From contig CALIAZ010000023.1 in assembly GCA_938045565.1 (NCBI GenBank), positions 1 through 38,804 of the forward strand: a stretch of DNA of 38,804 nucleotides, in the 5' to 3' direction. The notes under the pieces were generated by a model. The model was given only the letters and a program-made list of their open reading frames with translations, did not search any database and had not been told where the DNA came from. This DNA comes from an uncultured Atopobium sp. Lineage in GTDB: Bacteria; Actinomycetota; Coriobacteriia; Coriobacteriales; Atopobiaceae. Shown here piece by piece: positions 26,380 to 34,682 of the stretch. Both the position numbers and the translations under genes were made by a program. The first letter of the stretch is position 1. Every line of letters begins with the position of its first letter.

Positions 26380-27717
26380 CTATGCTGTTGCCTGCAGTGC
26401 CGCACCTGCAAGCTTGAGTGTCACGCACGTACCCTGGCCTGGCTTAGACATGATCTCCATGCCAGATCCAGCGGCGTAGAAGCGCTCAACTCGCTCAGCT
26501 ACGTTCTTAATGGCAATGCCCGTGCCCCCATTTCTCCCCGAAGAATCCTGCGGGGTAGGACCTTGGCCATTAAGCAAGCGAGAAACAGTCTCTTCATCCA
26601 TTCCAAGACCATCATCAGCAACAGATATAAGGATATCATCTTCGTCGCGTGCGACGTGGATGTCAATATGAAGCGCGCCTTCATCTTTCATGGCATGCCT
26701 CACGGCATTCTCAACAATAGGCTGAATCAAAAAAGACGGAACCTGAACGTCTTCGCATCCCTCATCGACATGCTCGGACTCTTGGATACGTTCTTCTCCA
26801 AAACGAGCCTTCTCAATTGTCAAATACCTGCGCGTTTGTGTCAATTCCTGAGAAAGTGGAATAAGTGCACCCTGCGAACTCTCAAGCGTGCGGCGATAAA
26901 ACACAGAGAACTCGCGAAGCAGGTCACGTGCCTTATTGGGGCTTGTACGCGTAAGAGATGCAATGGTATTAAGCGTATTGAACAAGAAGTGCGGATTAAT
27001 TTGTGCTTGCAGAGCCTTAACCTCAGCACGAGCGGTCAACTCTGCCTGACGATCAAGCTCGTACGAGGAGAGCTGCGTGGAGAGAAGCTCGCCCAAACCC
27101 TCTGCGATTGCTAGCTGCGTGCGATCAATTTCAATACCGCGACGATAATAGAGTTTGATTGTGCCGACCGTACGATCTTGAACAATCAACGGAACAATGA
27201 TGCCAAAAGAGCTGCCGCCATTACCAAAGCCGCCTCGCCTTTGCAGTACCTGCTGACGACTATCTACTGAGACAAACGTCTCCATGCGGCCACTTTCCAG
27301 AACCTCAGTTGCAGGACCAACTACCTTTGAACCAGGCATATGGGTGGTTGCAATGTCTCCTTCAAAACCCAACACATACTCTGTATCAGTAATAGAGATA
27401 GCAGCAGCAGAGGTTTCTGAAAGCAATAACGTGCAGATGGTTGGCGCTGTTTCTTGTGACAATCCACCGCGTAACGTTTTAAGCGTCTTAGAGGCCACCT
27501 CAAGTGTTCTCTCTGTTGCCTGAGACCGAGCGTGCTCGTTACCCGGCTGAGTGGTGCCGCCAAAAACAATGACCGTGGCAAGTCCTCCGCCTGCAACAAG
27601 AGCTGCAAACAGGTTGTCTGCCATGACACTCCAAGAGAGCAGACCCAGCAATACACAGGCGAGAAGAACCAGGACTACCCTGGTTGACCTCTGTATGTAC
27701 TGAGCAAGTCTCTGCAT
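26380..27717 (-). CDS. LytS-like sensor histidine kinase with GAF domain
   Basis: A 445-residue membrane histidine kinase. Two hydrophobic helices (about 12-30 and 36-53) anchor it. A GAF-like sensor domain (about 72-215) follows, containing SIIVPLIVQDRTVGTIKLYYR-like strands. The His_kinase domain has the phosphoacceptor His243 in QINPHFLFNTLN. The ATPase domain shows N337 (PIVENAVRHAM), DDGLGM (368-373) and GGTGIAIKNV. Compared with LytS proper, the multi-helix 5TM sensor is missing, so the signal is likely cytoplasmic and read by GAF. Its ATG is only 6 bp beyond the QueT-like gene, and the response regulator follows. Confidence 0.94.
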   Translation of the reverse strand: MQRLAQYIQRSTRVVLVLLACVLLGLLSWSVMADNLFAALVAGGGLATVIVFGGTTQPGNEHARSQATERTLEVASKTLKTLRGGLSQETAPTICTLLLSETSAAAISITDTEYVLGFEGDIATTHMPGSKVVGPATEVLESGRMETFVSVDSRQQVLQRRGGFGNGGSSFGIIVPLIVQDRTVGTIKLYYRRGIEIDRTQLAIAEGLGELLSTQLSSYELDRQAELTARAEVKALQAQINPHFLFNTLNTIASLTRTSPNKARDLLREFSVFYRRTLESSQGALIPLSQELTQTRRYLTIEKARFGEERIQESEHVDEGCEDVQVPSFLIQPIVENAVRHAMKDEGALHIDIHVARDEDDILISVADDGLGMDEETVSRLLNGQGPTPQDSSGRNGGTGIAIKNVAERVERFYAAGSGMEIMSKPGQGTCVTLKLAGAALQATA

Positions 27718-27723
27718 GGCTGT

Positions 27724-28347
27724 CTAGTTCCCCACTGACTCTGTAGCAGAATCCTCAGAAGCAAGCTGCTGTGGTAAAGACGAATGCTTAAGCGCGCGAG
27801 CTAAAGGAGCACCAAGTACATAGAGGACAACAGCTTCTCCAAGTCCTGTAGTAATAAAGCCAAACAAGAACATAAGAGGATATGAGCCATCAAGCTCAAT
27901 AGTGGTAAATGGAATTGTGTAGAATCCCAAGCCCTGAAGCAAAATGGGAAGATATGCAGAAACAATTACTGCATTTGCAAGCACAGGTCCTAGAAGCGCA
28001 AGTGGTACATTCTTCCTGTTTTTCCAGGTAAACCATGCACCAAGGGCAGTTGCCAAGGAGCCAAAGACCACGTCTAACAGCCCCAATGCACCTGTGCCAG
28101 AAATAACCATATTTGCAAGGTTAGCAATGACGCAACCAAGTGTCAGTCCTGGAATTGCGTCAGTGGTAAAGAGCGCAAGAACAACAACTGCCTCTGAAAT
28201 GCGGAACTGCACAGGACCCCAGGCTAGACCACCCAAAAAGAGAAGGGTTGCAAGAGTAAGTGCTGCATAAAGAGCTGCAATGATACCGATACGTGCAAGG
28301 CGCTGAGCGCGCTGTTTTGTTGCATAAGTTGAAGAAACCTGTGGCAA
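27724..28347 (-). CDS. QueT-like ECF transporter substrate-binding component
   Basis: A 207-residue integral membrane protein with five to six helices. The segments WGPVQFRISEAVVVLALF and LGCVIANL, followed by GLLDVVFGSLAT, are typical of the QueT family (DUF988), S components of energy-coupling-factor transporters predicted to take up queuosine precursors. The N-terminal ARIGIIAALYAALTL helix contacts the EcfT protein in relatives. The start is a TTG at 28347, supported by AAGGGG six bases upstream. No preQ1 riboswitch is visible upstream. It sits between gatD and the kinase, which is unusual. The ECF A and T proteins are not in the window. Confidence 0.85.
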   Translation of the reverse strand: MPQVSSTYATKQRAQRLARIGIIAALYAALTLATLLFLGGLAWGPVQFRISEAVVVLALFTTDAIPGLTLGCVIANLANMVISGTGALGLLDVVFGSLATALGAWFTWKNRKNVPLALLGPVLANAVIVSAYLPILLQGLGFYTIPFTTIELDGSYPLMFLFGFITTGLGEAVVLYVLGAPLARALKHSSLPQQLASEDSATESVGN

Positions 28348-28431
28348 AACAATCCCCTTGTTAACTCTAAAAACTTAGTTCATGATACGACGAAACGCAT
28401 ACATGAGCAAATGAGCAGCGCAGACATATAA

Positions 28432-29178
28432 CTAGTAATGCAGGTGCATTCCTGGATAGACCATCTCGCGAGCGTGCTTCTGATATGCCGCAACTGCCTC
28501 TTCCTCAAAGGCAAGAGGGGTGTCCTCCTCGCCTGCCATATCCAAAATCCAACGTGTGAGATAGGGATTTAGCGGAAGCAGCGGACCAATAAGCCAAGTG
28601 GCAATAGCATTCTTGCGACGGAAACCCTCCAACTTGCTTTCTTTATTGATGCCAAATCCAACCTTATTCTTAAGGAAGTAGCAGTTAGAGTTATCTCCCT
28701 CAGTAAGAGTAAACTGCATCTTAAAGCCCACAACAGTAAACGGCTCTTTACCGTTACCAGGATCAAACTCTCCCACCTGAACGTCATGGAAGCGCTGTGG
28801 CATATAGCGAGTGGTTACAAAATTGAAGAGATCCAAGCCCTCAATCTCGGAGCCGTCTGGATTGACGATTTTCTGGCCAAAAATCTCTGAAGCGTTACCG
28901 GCAAACAGCATAGGAACACCCTGATCGGCCAGCTCAGCAAGCCTGTCCTTGTAAGGCATAAGGCGAGAAATAATAAGCTCTTGCTGGGCTTCTGTCATGC
29001 CACCCATGATGATTGCCGATGGCGCATGCTCCACAAAGTAAGGTGTTGCTGCGTGAGAAGTGTATACAAAGTTCTCTTTTGGAAGGCAGGCCTCCAGGTA
29101 GAGAGCGTTTCCGTTGTCTCCACCCTGATTACCGTACTCTGGATAGAGAATCTCAATCTTAGTTGCTGGATTACTCAT
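28432..29178 (-). CDS. gatD: GatD-like class I glutamine amidotransferase lacking the catalytic residues
   Basis: A 248-residue homologue of GatD, which releases ammonia from glutamine for MurT to amidate D-Glu of lipid II. The fold is clear: YGNQGGDNGN (15-24), IIMGGMTEAQQELI (56-70), NPDGSEIEGLDLFNF (106-120) and the C-terminal GPLLPLNPYLTRW (198-210). The nucleophile segment, normally like ICGGYQFLG, reads FAGNASEIFG (92-101), so Cys is replaced by Gly94. The GFENH motif is GFKMQ (151-155). The catalytic His of YLHGP is Ile197 (WLIGP). Glutaminase activity is therefore not expected. GGAGG precedes the ATG, and the gene overlaps murT by 8 bp. Confidence 0.87.
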   Translation of the reverse strand: MSNPATKIEILYPEYGNQGGDNGNALYLEACLPKENFVYTSHAATPYFVEHAPSAIIMGGMTEAQQELIISRLMPYKDRLAELADQGVPMLFAGNASEIFGQKIVNPDGSEIEGLDLFNFVTTRYMPQRFHDVQVGEFDPGNGKEPFTVVGFKMQFTLTEGDNSNCYFLKNKVGFGINKESKLEGFRRKNAIATWLIGPLLPLNPYLTRWILDMAGEEDTPLAFEEEAVAAYQKHAREMVYPGMHLHY

Positions 29179-30583
29179 GGGAGGCCTCCATCTGTTTCAA
29201 GCGCTCAATGATACGGTTTCTGCTGATATCAGCAATACCGCCGTTGTAGAGGCCGTGTGCATAGAAAACGTGCTGGCAAGCGTCAAGATCAACCAAATCA
29301 GCTGTCTCTTCTGGAGAGTCTGCTACAAAAGTCTTAGCTGGATCAATGCCCGCAAGCCTGAGCCTAAGCTGCAGGTCAAGCGACGTATCACCGTAAATAA
29401 TGACCTGCTTAACGCTTGGATCTTGCAAGAACTCAAAGTCAGTCTGGTAGTACCAACCAATGTACTCTGTCTGGTCCTTTGCTTTTGCCATATACGCATC
29501 GGCGATCATAATGATAATTGCCTTATCACCTGGCTGTTTACGCAGGATATCAATAGTAACGGAAGTAGCCGTGTCATTCTCGCCCTTTGAGGCCATGCTA
29601 ATAAGACGGCGGCCATTGTAGTCGATCTCGTTGTACCTGGAAGAAGCGATGTTAACGCGCTGCAGAGATGCAGCGATAGTTGCCGGTGCAAGACCCATCT
29701 CGCGTGCGGTAACAATAGCTACAAACAGGTTGTAGAGGTTAACAATCGAGTAGCTGTTGAGTTTGTACTCGTATGTTGGTGAGCCCTCGTGGCAGTGCTC
29801 CTTGACCACAAACTTGCCAGTCTCTGGATCAACCGAGATAACCTCGTAGTCAGGCGTTGGATTGGTATAGCCACACTCTTCGCAGGTTGCATGGCCAAGA
29901 TGCCTAAGGTGAGCATAATCCCACTTGAGCTTGCCGCCGCATTTAGGGCATGCGGTAAGGTCCGAAACAATGCCTACAGGCTCTGCAGTATCTTCTGCCA
30001 GCCTTGCGATGGAGTAATACGTACGATGAGTGCACTGAGGAGCAAGTCTGCAGCTAATCATGTCATCTGCGTTCAAAATCAGATGAGTTGAAGCAGGAAT
30101 GCCCTTATCCATAACGTCAAACACGTAGTCTGGAGTTGCGCTACGAGAAAACGTATCGCGGAAAAGATTCGTAACGGACAAAATATCAGGCTGCAGGTAC
30201 GGGAAAATACGAGGTCCCGAGAGCTCATCGAACTCCATAACTGCGAGCTTAGTCTTTGAAGTGCCTCTCCACGTGGCGTTCTTTGCAAACGAGCTTGCAA
30301 AACCGCTGGAAATATTGCCACCAACGCGGTTGGTAACGGTCTGATAGCCATTATCAGCGAGAAGATCGTTGAGCAGGTTGTTGGTGGTTGTCTTACCGTT
30401 TGTGCCGGTGATAAAGACAATCTGCTCTGGCTTAGCAATGTCTCCCAAAAATGCAGGATCAATGCCCTCGGCAATAAAACCTGGCAGCGTTCCGCCCTCA
30501 TGGTTAGTCAATTTAAGCGCTGCAAGCGTTGCTTTAGCAGCGAGAAAAGCTACAGGAAATAGTCTGCTCTTTTTTTGTGCCAC
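29171..30583 (-). CDS. murT: Divergent MurT-like Mur ligase family protein
   Basis: A 470-residue protein with a Mur ligase ATPase domain, a zinc ribbon and the MurT C-terminal domain (DUF1727). I start it at the GTG at 30583, with GGGAG five bases upstream. The P-loop is TGTNGKTTTN (about 59-68). A CPKCGG...CEECG zinc ribbon (Cys 212, 215, 234, 237) is characteristic of MurT. Canonical MurT has a VKNPAGFNE segment; here it is ASKGENDTATS (about 331-341). The usual RDQLDRYGE is RDTFSRSAT. Partner of the gatD gene that overlaps it. The product may ligate or amidate a cell-wall precursor, but the combined changes make D-Glu amidation uncertain. Confidence 0.87.
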   Translation of the reverse strand: MAQKKSRLFPVAFLAAKATLAALKLTNHEGGTLPGFIAEGIDPAFLGDIAKPEQIVFITGTNGKTTTNNLLNDLLADNGYQTVTNRVGGNISSGFASSFAKNATWRGTSKTKLAVMEFDELSGPRIFPYLQPDILSVTNLFRDTFSRSATPDYVFDVMDKGIPASTHLILNADDMISCRLAPQCTHRTYYSIARLAEDTAEPVGIVSDLTACPKCGGKLKWDYAHLRHLGHATCEECGYTNPTPDYEVISVDPETGKFVVKEHCHEGSPTYEYKLNSYSIVNLYNLFVAIVTAREMGLAPATIAASLQRVNIASSRYNEIDYNGRRLISMASKGENDTATSVTIDILRKQPGDKAIIIMIADAYMAKAKDQTEYIGWYYQTDFEFLQDPSVKQVIIYGDTSLDLQLRLRLAGIDPAKTFVADSPEETADLVDLDACQHVFYAHGLYNGGIADISRNRIIERLKQMEASHE

Positions 30584-30674
30584 AGTAACTCCCATCGTGA
30601 GCAAAGTCTCTCTAGTTTATCACCTCGCGAGAAGAGCTTGAAGAACATAGGGTCTCTCGCCAAAAATGCTGCAT

Positions 30675-30707
30675 AAAAAAGCCGAGCCAGGATATCCTGG
30701 CTCGGCT
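30675..30707 (-). terminator. Rho-independent terminator of nifJ
   Basis: Perfect 12 bp stem AGCCGAGCCAGG/CCTGGCTCGGCT with an ATAT loop and a run of six U on the minus strand (A run at 30675-30680), 24 nt after the nifJ stop codon. It insulates nifJ from murT. Confidence 0.92.
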
Positions 30708-30731
30708 GAAGCTACGTGAAAGTAAGTTGCC

Positions 30732-33700
30732 TTACTCCTCAGGCTGCTCCTTCTTCTCTGCTGCGTAGAGCTCGGAGAGGCGTACAAGGTGATCGTAGCG
30801 AGCCATTGCGGCTTCCTCGTTCTCCTTGAAGAGCTTCTCTGCGTGCTCTGGGAACTCGCGGGTGAGTCGGCTGTAACGAGCCTCGTTCATCAGGAACTCC
30901 TGGTAGCCACCCTTAGGTGCCTTGGAGTCAAGCGTGAACTTCTTACCTGCTGGTGCAGATGGGTTGAAGCGATAGAGGTTCCAGTAGCCAGTCTCGACTG
31001 CCTTCTTCATCTCCTCCTGTGCATGAGCCATGCCGCCCTTGATGGAGTGCATCTCGCATGGAGAGTAACCGATGATGAGGGATGGTCCTGGATAAGCCTC
31101 TGCCTCAGCAATTGCCTTAAGAGTCTGCTGGAGGTTTGCGCCCATGGAAACCTGAGCAACATAGACGTAACCATAGGTCATTGCAATCTCAGCAAGGTTC
31201 TTCTGCTTGATGTCCTTGCCAGCTGCTGCGAACTGTGCAACCTGGCCAAGACGGGAAGCCTTAGAAGACTGACCACCAGTGTTGGAGTAAACCTCAGTAT
31301 CGAAGACAAAGACGTTGATATCCTCACCAGAAGCAAGAACGTGGTCAAGGCCACCGAAGCCGATGTCGTATGCCCAACCGTCGCCACCGAAGATCCAGAA
31401 GGACTTCTTGGTGAGGAAGCTCTTGTTAGCAAGGATTTCCTTAGCTGCTGCAAGATCAGACTTCTCAAGCTCAACTACAAAAGTCTTAGAAGCTTCTTTG
31501 GAGAGAGCTGCGTCGTTGACGGAATCAATCCATGCCTTAGCAGCATCCTTGAGGTCCTGAGATGCGCCATCCTCGTCGACAAGCTGCTGAGCAAGCTCCA
31601 GAAGACGCTTCTGCTGTGCCTGGTGACCAAGCATCAGACCCATACCGTGCTCTGCGTTGTCCTCGAAGAGGGAGTTGTTCCATGCTGGACCGTGACCATT
31701 TGCATCGGTAGTAAATGGTGAGCAGGAAGCTGGGTTACCCCAAATGGAGGAGCAGCCAGTTGCGTTGGAGATGTACATACGATCGCCAAAGAGCTGAGTG
31801 ATCAGACGGCCGTAGCTGGTCTCAGCGCAGCCTGCGCAGGAACCGGAGAACTCAAGAAGAGGCTTCTTGAACTGGGATGCCTTGACGTTGTTAGCGACAA
31901 GCTCGGTCTTCTCGGAGACGTAGTTGACTGCGTAGTCAAAGATCTCCTGCTTGGACTCCTGCTCCTCGATTGGCTTCATGGTCAGAGCGTCTGCAGGGCA
32001 GATGTAGACGCAGTTGGAGCAACCGGTACAGTCGAGCTGAGAAATAGCAATCTCGAACTTGTAGCCCTTAGCCTTAGGACCAACGGCATCCTTGAACTGA
32101 GACTGTGCTGGTGCAGCAGCGACCTCTTCGTCGGTAAGGACGAATGGACGAATGACTGCGTGTGGGCAGACATAAGCGCACTGGTTACACTGGATGCACT
32201 TCTCGACGTTCCACTCAGGAACAACAACAGCAATGCCACGCTTCTCATAAGCAGCAGCACCAAGCTCGAACTGTCCATCAACGTGGTTCTTAAATGCGGA
32301 AACAGGAAGTGCGTCACCCTCCATACGAGAGACTGGAGTCATGATGTCGCGAACCTGCTTGAGTAGAGCCTCGCGGCCCTCAAGGGTGATTGTGCTTGGA
32401 GCATCCTCTGCAGTAGCCCAATCAGCAGGAATCTCAATCTTAGTAAATGCAGTAGCACCAGCGTCGATTGCCTTGTGGTTCATATCGACGACGTTCTGGC
32501 CCTTCTTCAGGTAAGAATGAGTTGCAGCGTCCTTCATGTACTGAAGTGCGTCTGCCTCTGGGAGAACCTTTGCAAGAGCAAAGAATGCAGACTGAAGAAT
32601 GGTGTTGGTGCGCTTGCCCATACCAATTTCCTTGGCAAGGTCAATTGCATTGATCAGATAAACGTTGATGTTGTTCTTAGCAATGTAGCGCTTTGCCTCT
32701 GCTGGCAGGTGGTGTGCAAACTCCTCTGCATCCCACTGGCAGTTAACCAGGAAGGTTCCGCCAGGCTTGACGTCGCGGACCATCTTGTAGCCCTTGATGA
32801 TGTACGCAGGAACGTGGCATGCAACAAAGTCTGCCTTGGTGACATAGTAAGGAGAACGAATCTTGTGATCACCGAAGCGCAGGTGGCTGATGGTGATACC
32901 GCCGGTCTTCTTGGAGTCATACTGGAAGTATGCCTGAACATATTTATCGGTGTGGTCACCAATAATCTTAATGGAGTTCTTGTTAGCACCAACGGTACCG
33001 TCGCCGCCAATACCCCAGAACTTGCACTCAATGGTGCCCTCAGCTGCAGTGTTAGGAGCCTCAGGATCCTCTGGGAGAGACAGGTTAGTAACATCGTCGA
33101 CAATACCAACGGTAAACTCACGCTGAGGAGCATCCTTCTTGAGCTCCTCGAAGATTGCGAATGCGGATGATGGTGGGGTGTCCTTGGAACCAAGGCCGTA
33201 ACGACCGCCAACAACCTTAATGCCTGTACGACCAGCCTCATAGAGGGAAGAAACAACGTCTTCATAGAGAGGTTCACCAACGGAACCTGGCTCCTTAGTG
33301 CGGTCGAGAACAGCAATCTTCTTGACGGACTCAGGAAGAACGTCAACAAAGTGCTTTACAGAGAATGGACGATAGAGACGGACCTTAACCAGACCGACCT
33401 TCTCGCCATGAGCGTTCAGGTAATCGACAACCTCTTCGAGGGTATCACAGAAGGAACCCATGCAGATAACAACGCGATCAGCGTCTTCTGCACCGTAGTA
33501 ATTGAACAGACCGTAGTCAGTACCAAGCTTAGCGTTGATCTGGTTCATGTAGTCTTCAACAACTGCTGGCAGCTGGCTATAAACCTCGTTGCATGCCTCG
33601 CGGTGCTGGAAGAAGATATCGCCGTTCTCGTGGGAACCACGGCTTGATGGGTGCTCTGGATTCAGTGCGTGATCACGGAATGCCTGAACAGCGTCCATGT

Positions 33701-34286
33701 CGCACATCTCAGCCAGATCAGCGTAATCCCAAACAGCAACCTTCTGAATCTCGTGAGAAGTACGGAAGCCGTCGAAGAAGTTAACAAATGGAACCTTGCC
33801 CTTGATTGCTGCGAGGTGAGCAACAGGAGCCAGATCCATAACCTCCTGGACGTTGCCTTCTGCGAGAAGTGCAAAGCCAGTCTGGCGAGCAGACATAACG
33901 TCAGAGTGATCGCCAAAGATGTTCAGTGCATGGGTTGCAACGGTACGTGCGCTGACGTGAAAAACACCAGGAAGCTGCTCGCCGGCAATCTTGTACATGT
34001 TTGGAAGCATGAGCAAGAGGCCCTGAGAAGCGGTGTAGGTGGTGGTCAGAGCGCCTGAACCAAGAGAACCGTGAACAGCACCAGCTGCGCCAGCCTCGGA
34101 CTGCATCTCGACAACCTTGACGGTTGTACCAAAGATGTTCTTTACACCCTGGGCGGACCACTGGTCAACATAGTCTGCCATTGGACTTGATGGGGTAATT
34201 GGGTAAATGCCCGCTACCTCGGTAAACGCATACGACACGTAAGCCGCGGCGTTGTTACCGTCCATGGACTTAAACTTTCTTGCCAT
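30732..34286 (-). CDS. nifJ: Pyruvate:ferredoxin (flavodoxin) oxidoreductase
   Basis: Oxidises pyruvate to acetyl-CoA and CO2 and reduces ferredoxin or flavodoxin; cytoplasmic and oxygen-sensitive. It is 1184 residues as a single-chain fusion. Start is the ATG at 34286, after AGGAG; an upstream in-frame ATG lacks a ribosome-binding site. In order: the PP-binding domain (AGIYPITPSSPMADYVDQW; SQGLLLMLPNMYKIAGE), the transketolase C-like domain, the EKR gamma domain (GGDGTVGANKNSIKIIG), a 2[4Fe-4S] ferredoxin insert with CIQCNQCAYVCP (about 697) and CTGCSNCVYICP (about 752), the extra-cluster GSCAGCAE (about 815) and the TPP-binding domain (GDGWAYDIGFGGLDH). It is monocistronic. A fermentative anaerobe is indicated. 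Confidence 0.97.
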   Translation of the reverse strand: MARKFKSMDGNNAAAYVSYAFTEVAGIYPITPSSPMADYVDQWSAQGVKNIFGTTVKVVEMQSEAGAAGAVHGSLGSGALTTTYTASQGLLLMLPNMYKIAGEQLPGVFHVSARTVATHALNIFGDHSDVMSARQTGFALLAEGNVQEVMDLAPVAHLAAIKGKVPFVNFFDGFRTSHEIQKVAVWDYADLAEMCDMDAVQAFRDHALNPEHPSSRGSHENGDIFFQHREACNEVYSQLPAVVEDYMNQINAKLGTDYGLFNYYGAEDADRVVICMGSFCDTLEEVVDYLNAHGEKVGLVKVRLYRPFSVKHFVDVLPESVKKIAVLDRTKEPGSVGEPLYEDVVSSLYEAGRTGIKVVGGRYGLGSKDTPPSSAFAIFEELKKDAPQREFTVGIVDDVTNLSLPEDPEAPNTAAEGTIECKFWGIGGDGTVGANKNSIKIIGDHTDKYVQAYFQYDSKKTGGITISHLRFGDHKIRSPYYVTKADFVACHVPAYIIKGYKMVRDVKPGGTFLVNCQWDAEEFAHHLPAEAKRYIAKNNINVYLINAIDLAKEIGMGKRTNTILQSAFFALAKVLPEADALQYMKDAATHSYLKKGQNVVDMNHKAIDAGATAFTKIEIPADWATAEDAPSTITLEGREALLKQVRDIMTPVSRMEGDALPVSAFKNHVDGQFELGAAAYEKRGIAVVVPEWNVEKCIQCNQCAYVCPHAVIRPFVLTDEEVAAAPAQSQFKDAVGPKAKGYKFEIAISQLDCTGCSNCVYICPADALTMKPIEEQESKQEIFDYAVNYVSEKTELVANNVKASQFKKPLLEFSGSCAGCAETSYGRLITQLFGDRMYISNATGCSSIWGNPASCSPFTTDANGHGPAWNNSLFEDNAEHGMGLMLGHQAQQKRLLELAQQLVDEDGASQDLKDAAKAWIDSVNDAALSKEASKTFVVELEKSDLAAAKEILANKSFLTKKSFWIFGGDGWAYDIGFGGLDHVLASGEDINVFVFDTEVYSNTGGQSSKASRLGQVAQFAAAGKDIKQKNLAEIAMTYGYVYVAQVSMGANLQQTLKAIAEAEAYPGPSLIIGYSPCEMHSIKGGMAHAQEEMKKAVETGYWNLYRFNPSAPAGKKFTLDSKAPKGGYQEFLMNEARYSRLTREFPEHAEKLFKENEEAAMARYDHLVRLSELYAAEKKEQPEE

Positions 34287-34304
34287 TTCCTCTCCTTGCC
34301 TAAT

Positions 34305-34320
34305 CTGTGATTTCTCACAG
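34305..34320 (-). promoter_or_regulatory. Palindrome upstream of the nifJ start
   Basis: CTGTGA-TTTC-TCACAG, a perfect 6 bp inverted repeat in the nifJ leader, about 18 nt before the start codon. It resembles CRP/FNR or Rex half-sites but has a spacer of four rather than six, so it fits neither canonical site. It could also form a small mRNA hairpin next to the ribosome-binding site. Confidence 0.35.
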
Positions 34321-34607
34321 TATGCGTCTGTGCGATCCAAAATAAAGCTGTAGACCCTGGGTGACTACGGAAACAAGTTTCATAGTTCGGCCGGCAGCGG
34401 TCGCATAATGCTTTTATTATTGCGCAAAAAAACAATGAAACAAATCAGAAATATGAGCCATTAAATACCTATTTTCAGGTAGGATTTTCTACCTGCGGAA
34501 TTGCAAAATAAACATAACGGTAAAGTACAACTTTTTTGTAAATCGACAAAATATTCAAGTGCGCAAGCAGCCATCTGTCTGAAAATTAGACAAATTTTTA
34601 CGTAAGC
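34321..34607 (-). promoter_or_regulatory. AT-rich non-coding region upstream of nifJ
   Basis: No gene is seen. Contains nested repeats ACCT-N6-AGGTAG-N6-CTACCT (about 34468-34495) and long A/T tracts. The nifJ promoter must be here on the minus strand; TTGTTT-17-ATAATA near 34408-34437 is a possible but weak match. The leader would be about 100 nt or more. Confidence 0.35.
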
Positions 34608-34649
34608 ACTCAACGCACAGAAGTCTTGCTGCACGTTGAGTACTTTTTT
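34608..34649. terminator. Hairpin between nifJ and the upstream unknown gene
   Basis: Stem ACTCAACG/CGTTGAGT (34608-34615 with 34634-34641). It extends with two G-U pairs in the minus-strand RNA to about 13 bp. Six T follow on the plus strand (34644-34649), but no U-tract follows on the minus strand. It lies about 40-75 nt after the stop of the minus-strand gene at 34683, so it may terminate that transcript, an antisense one, or both. Confidence 0.4.
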
Positions 34650-34682
34650 AATAGCCAAACTTTAGCGTCATATCTCTATTAA

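Noticed and set aside
28348..28431. preQ1 riboswitch upstream of the QueT-like gene
   Set aside because: The AAAAACTTAG-like string is on the wrong strand, and no matching stem-loop and pseudoknot are present.
30789..31721. Long plus-strand frame (310 codons) antisense to nifJ
   Set aside because: It is a shadow of the biased codon use of nifJ; no ribosome-binding site or family similarity supports it.
34305..34320. Canonical CRP/FNR or Rex site upstream of nifJ
   Set aside because: The half-sites resemble these, but the spacer is four bases instead of six; kept only as an unnamed palindrome.
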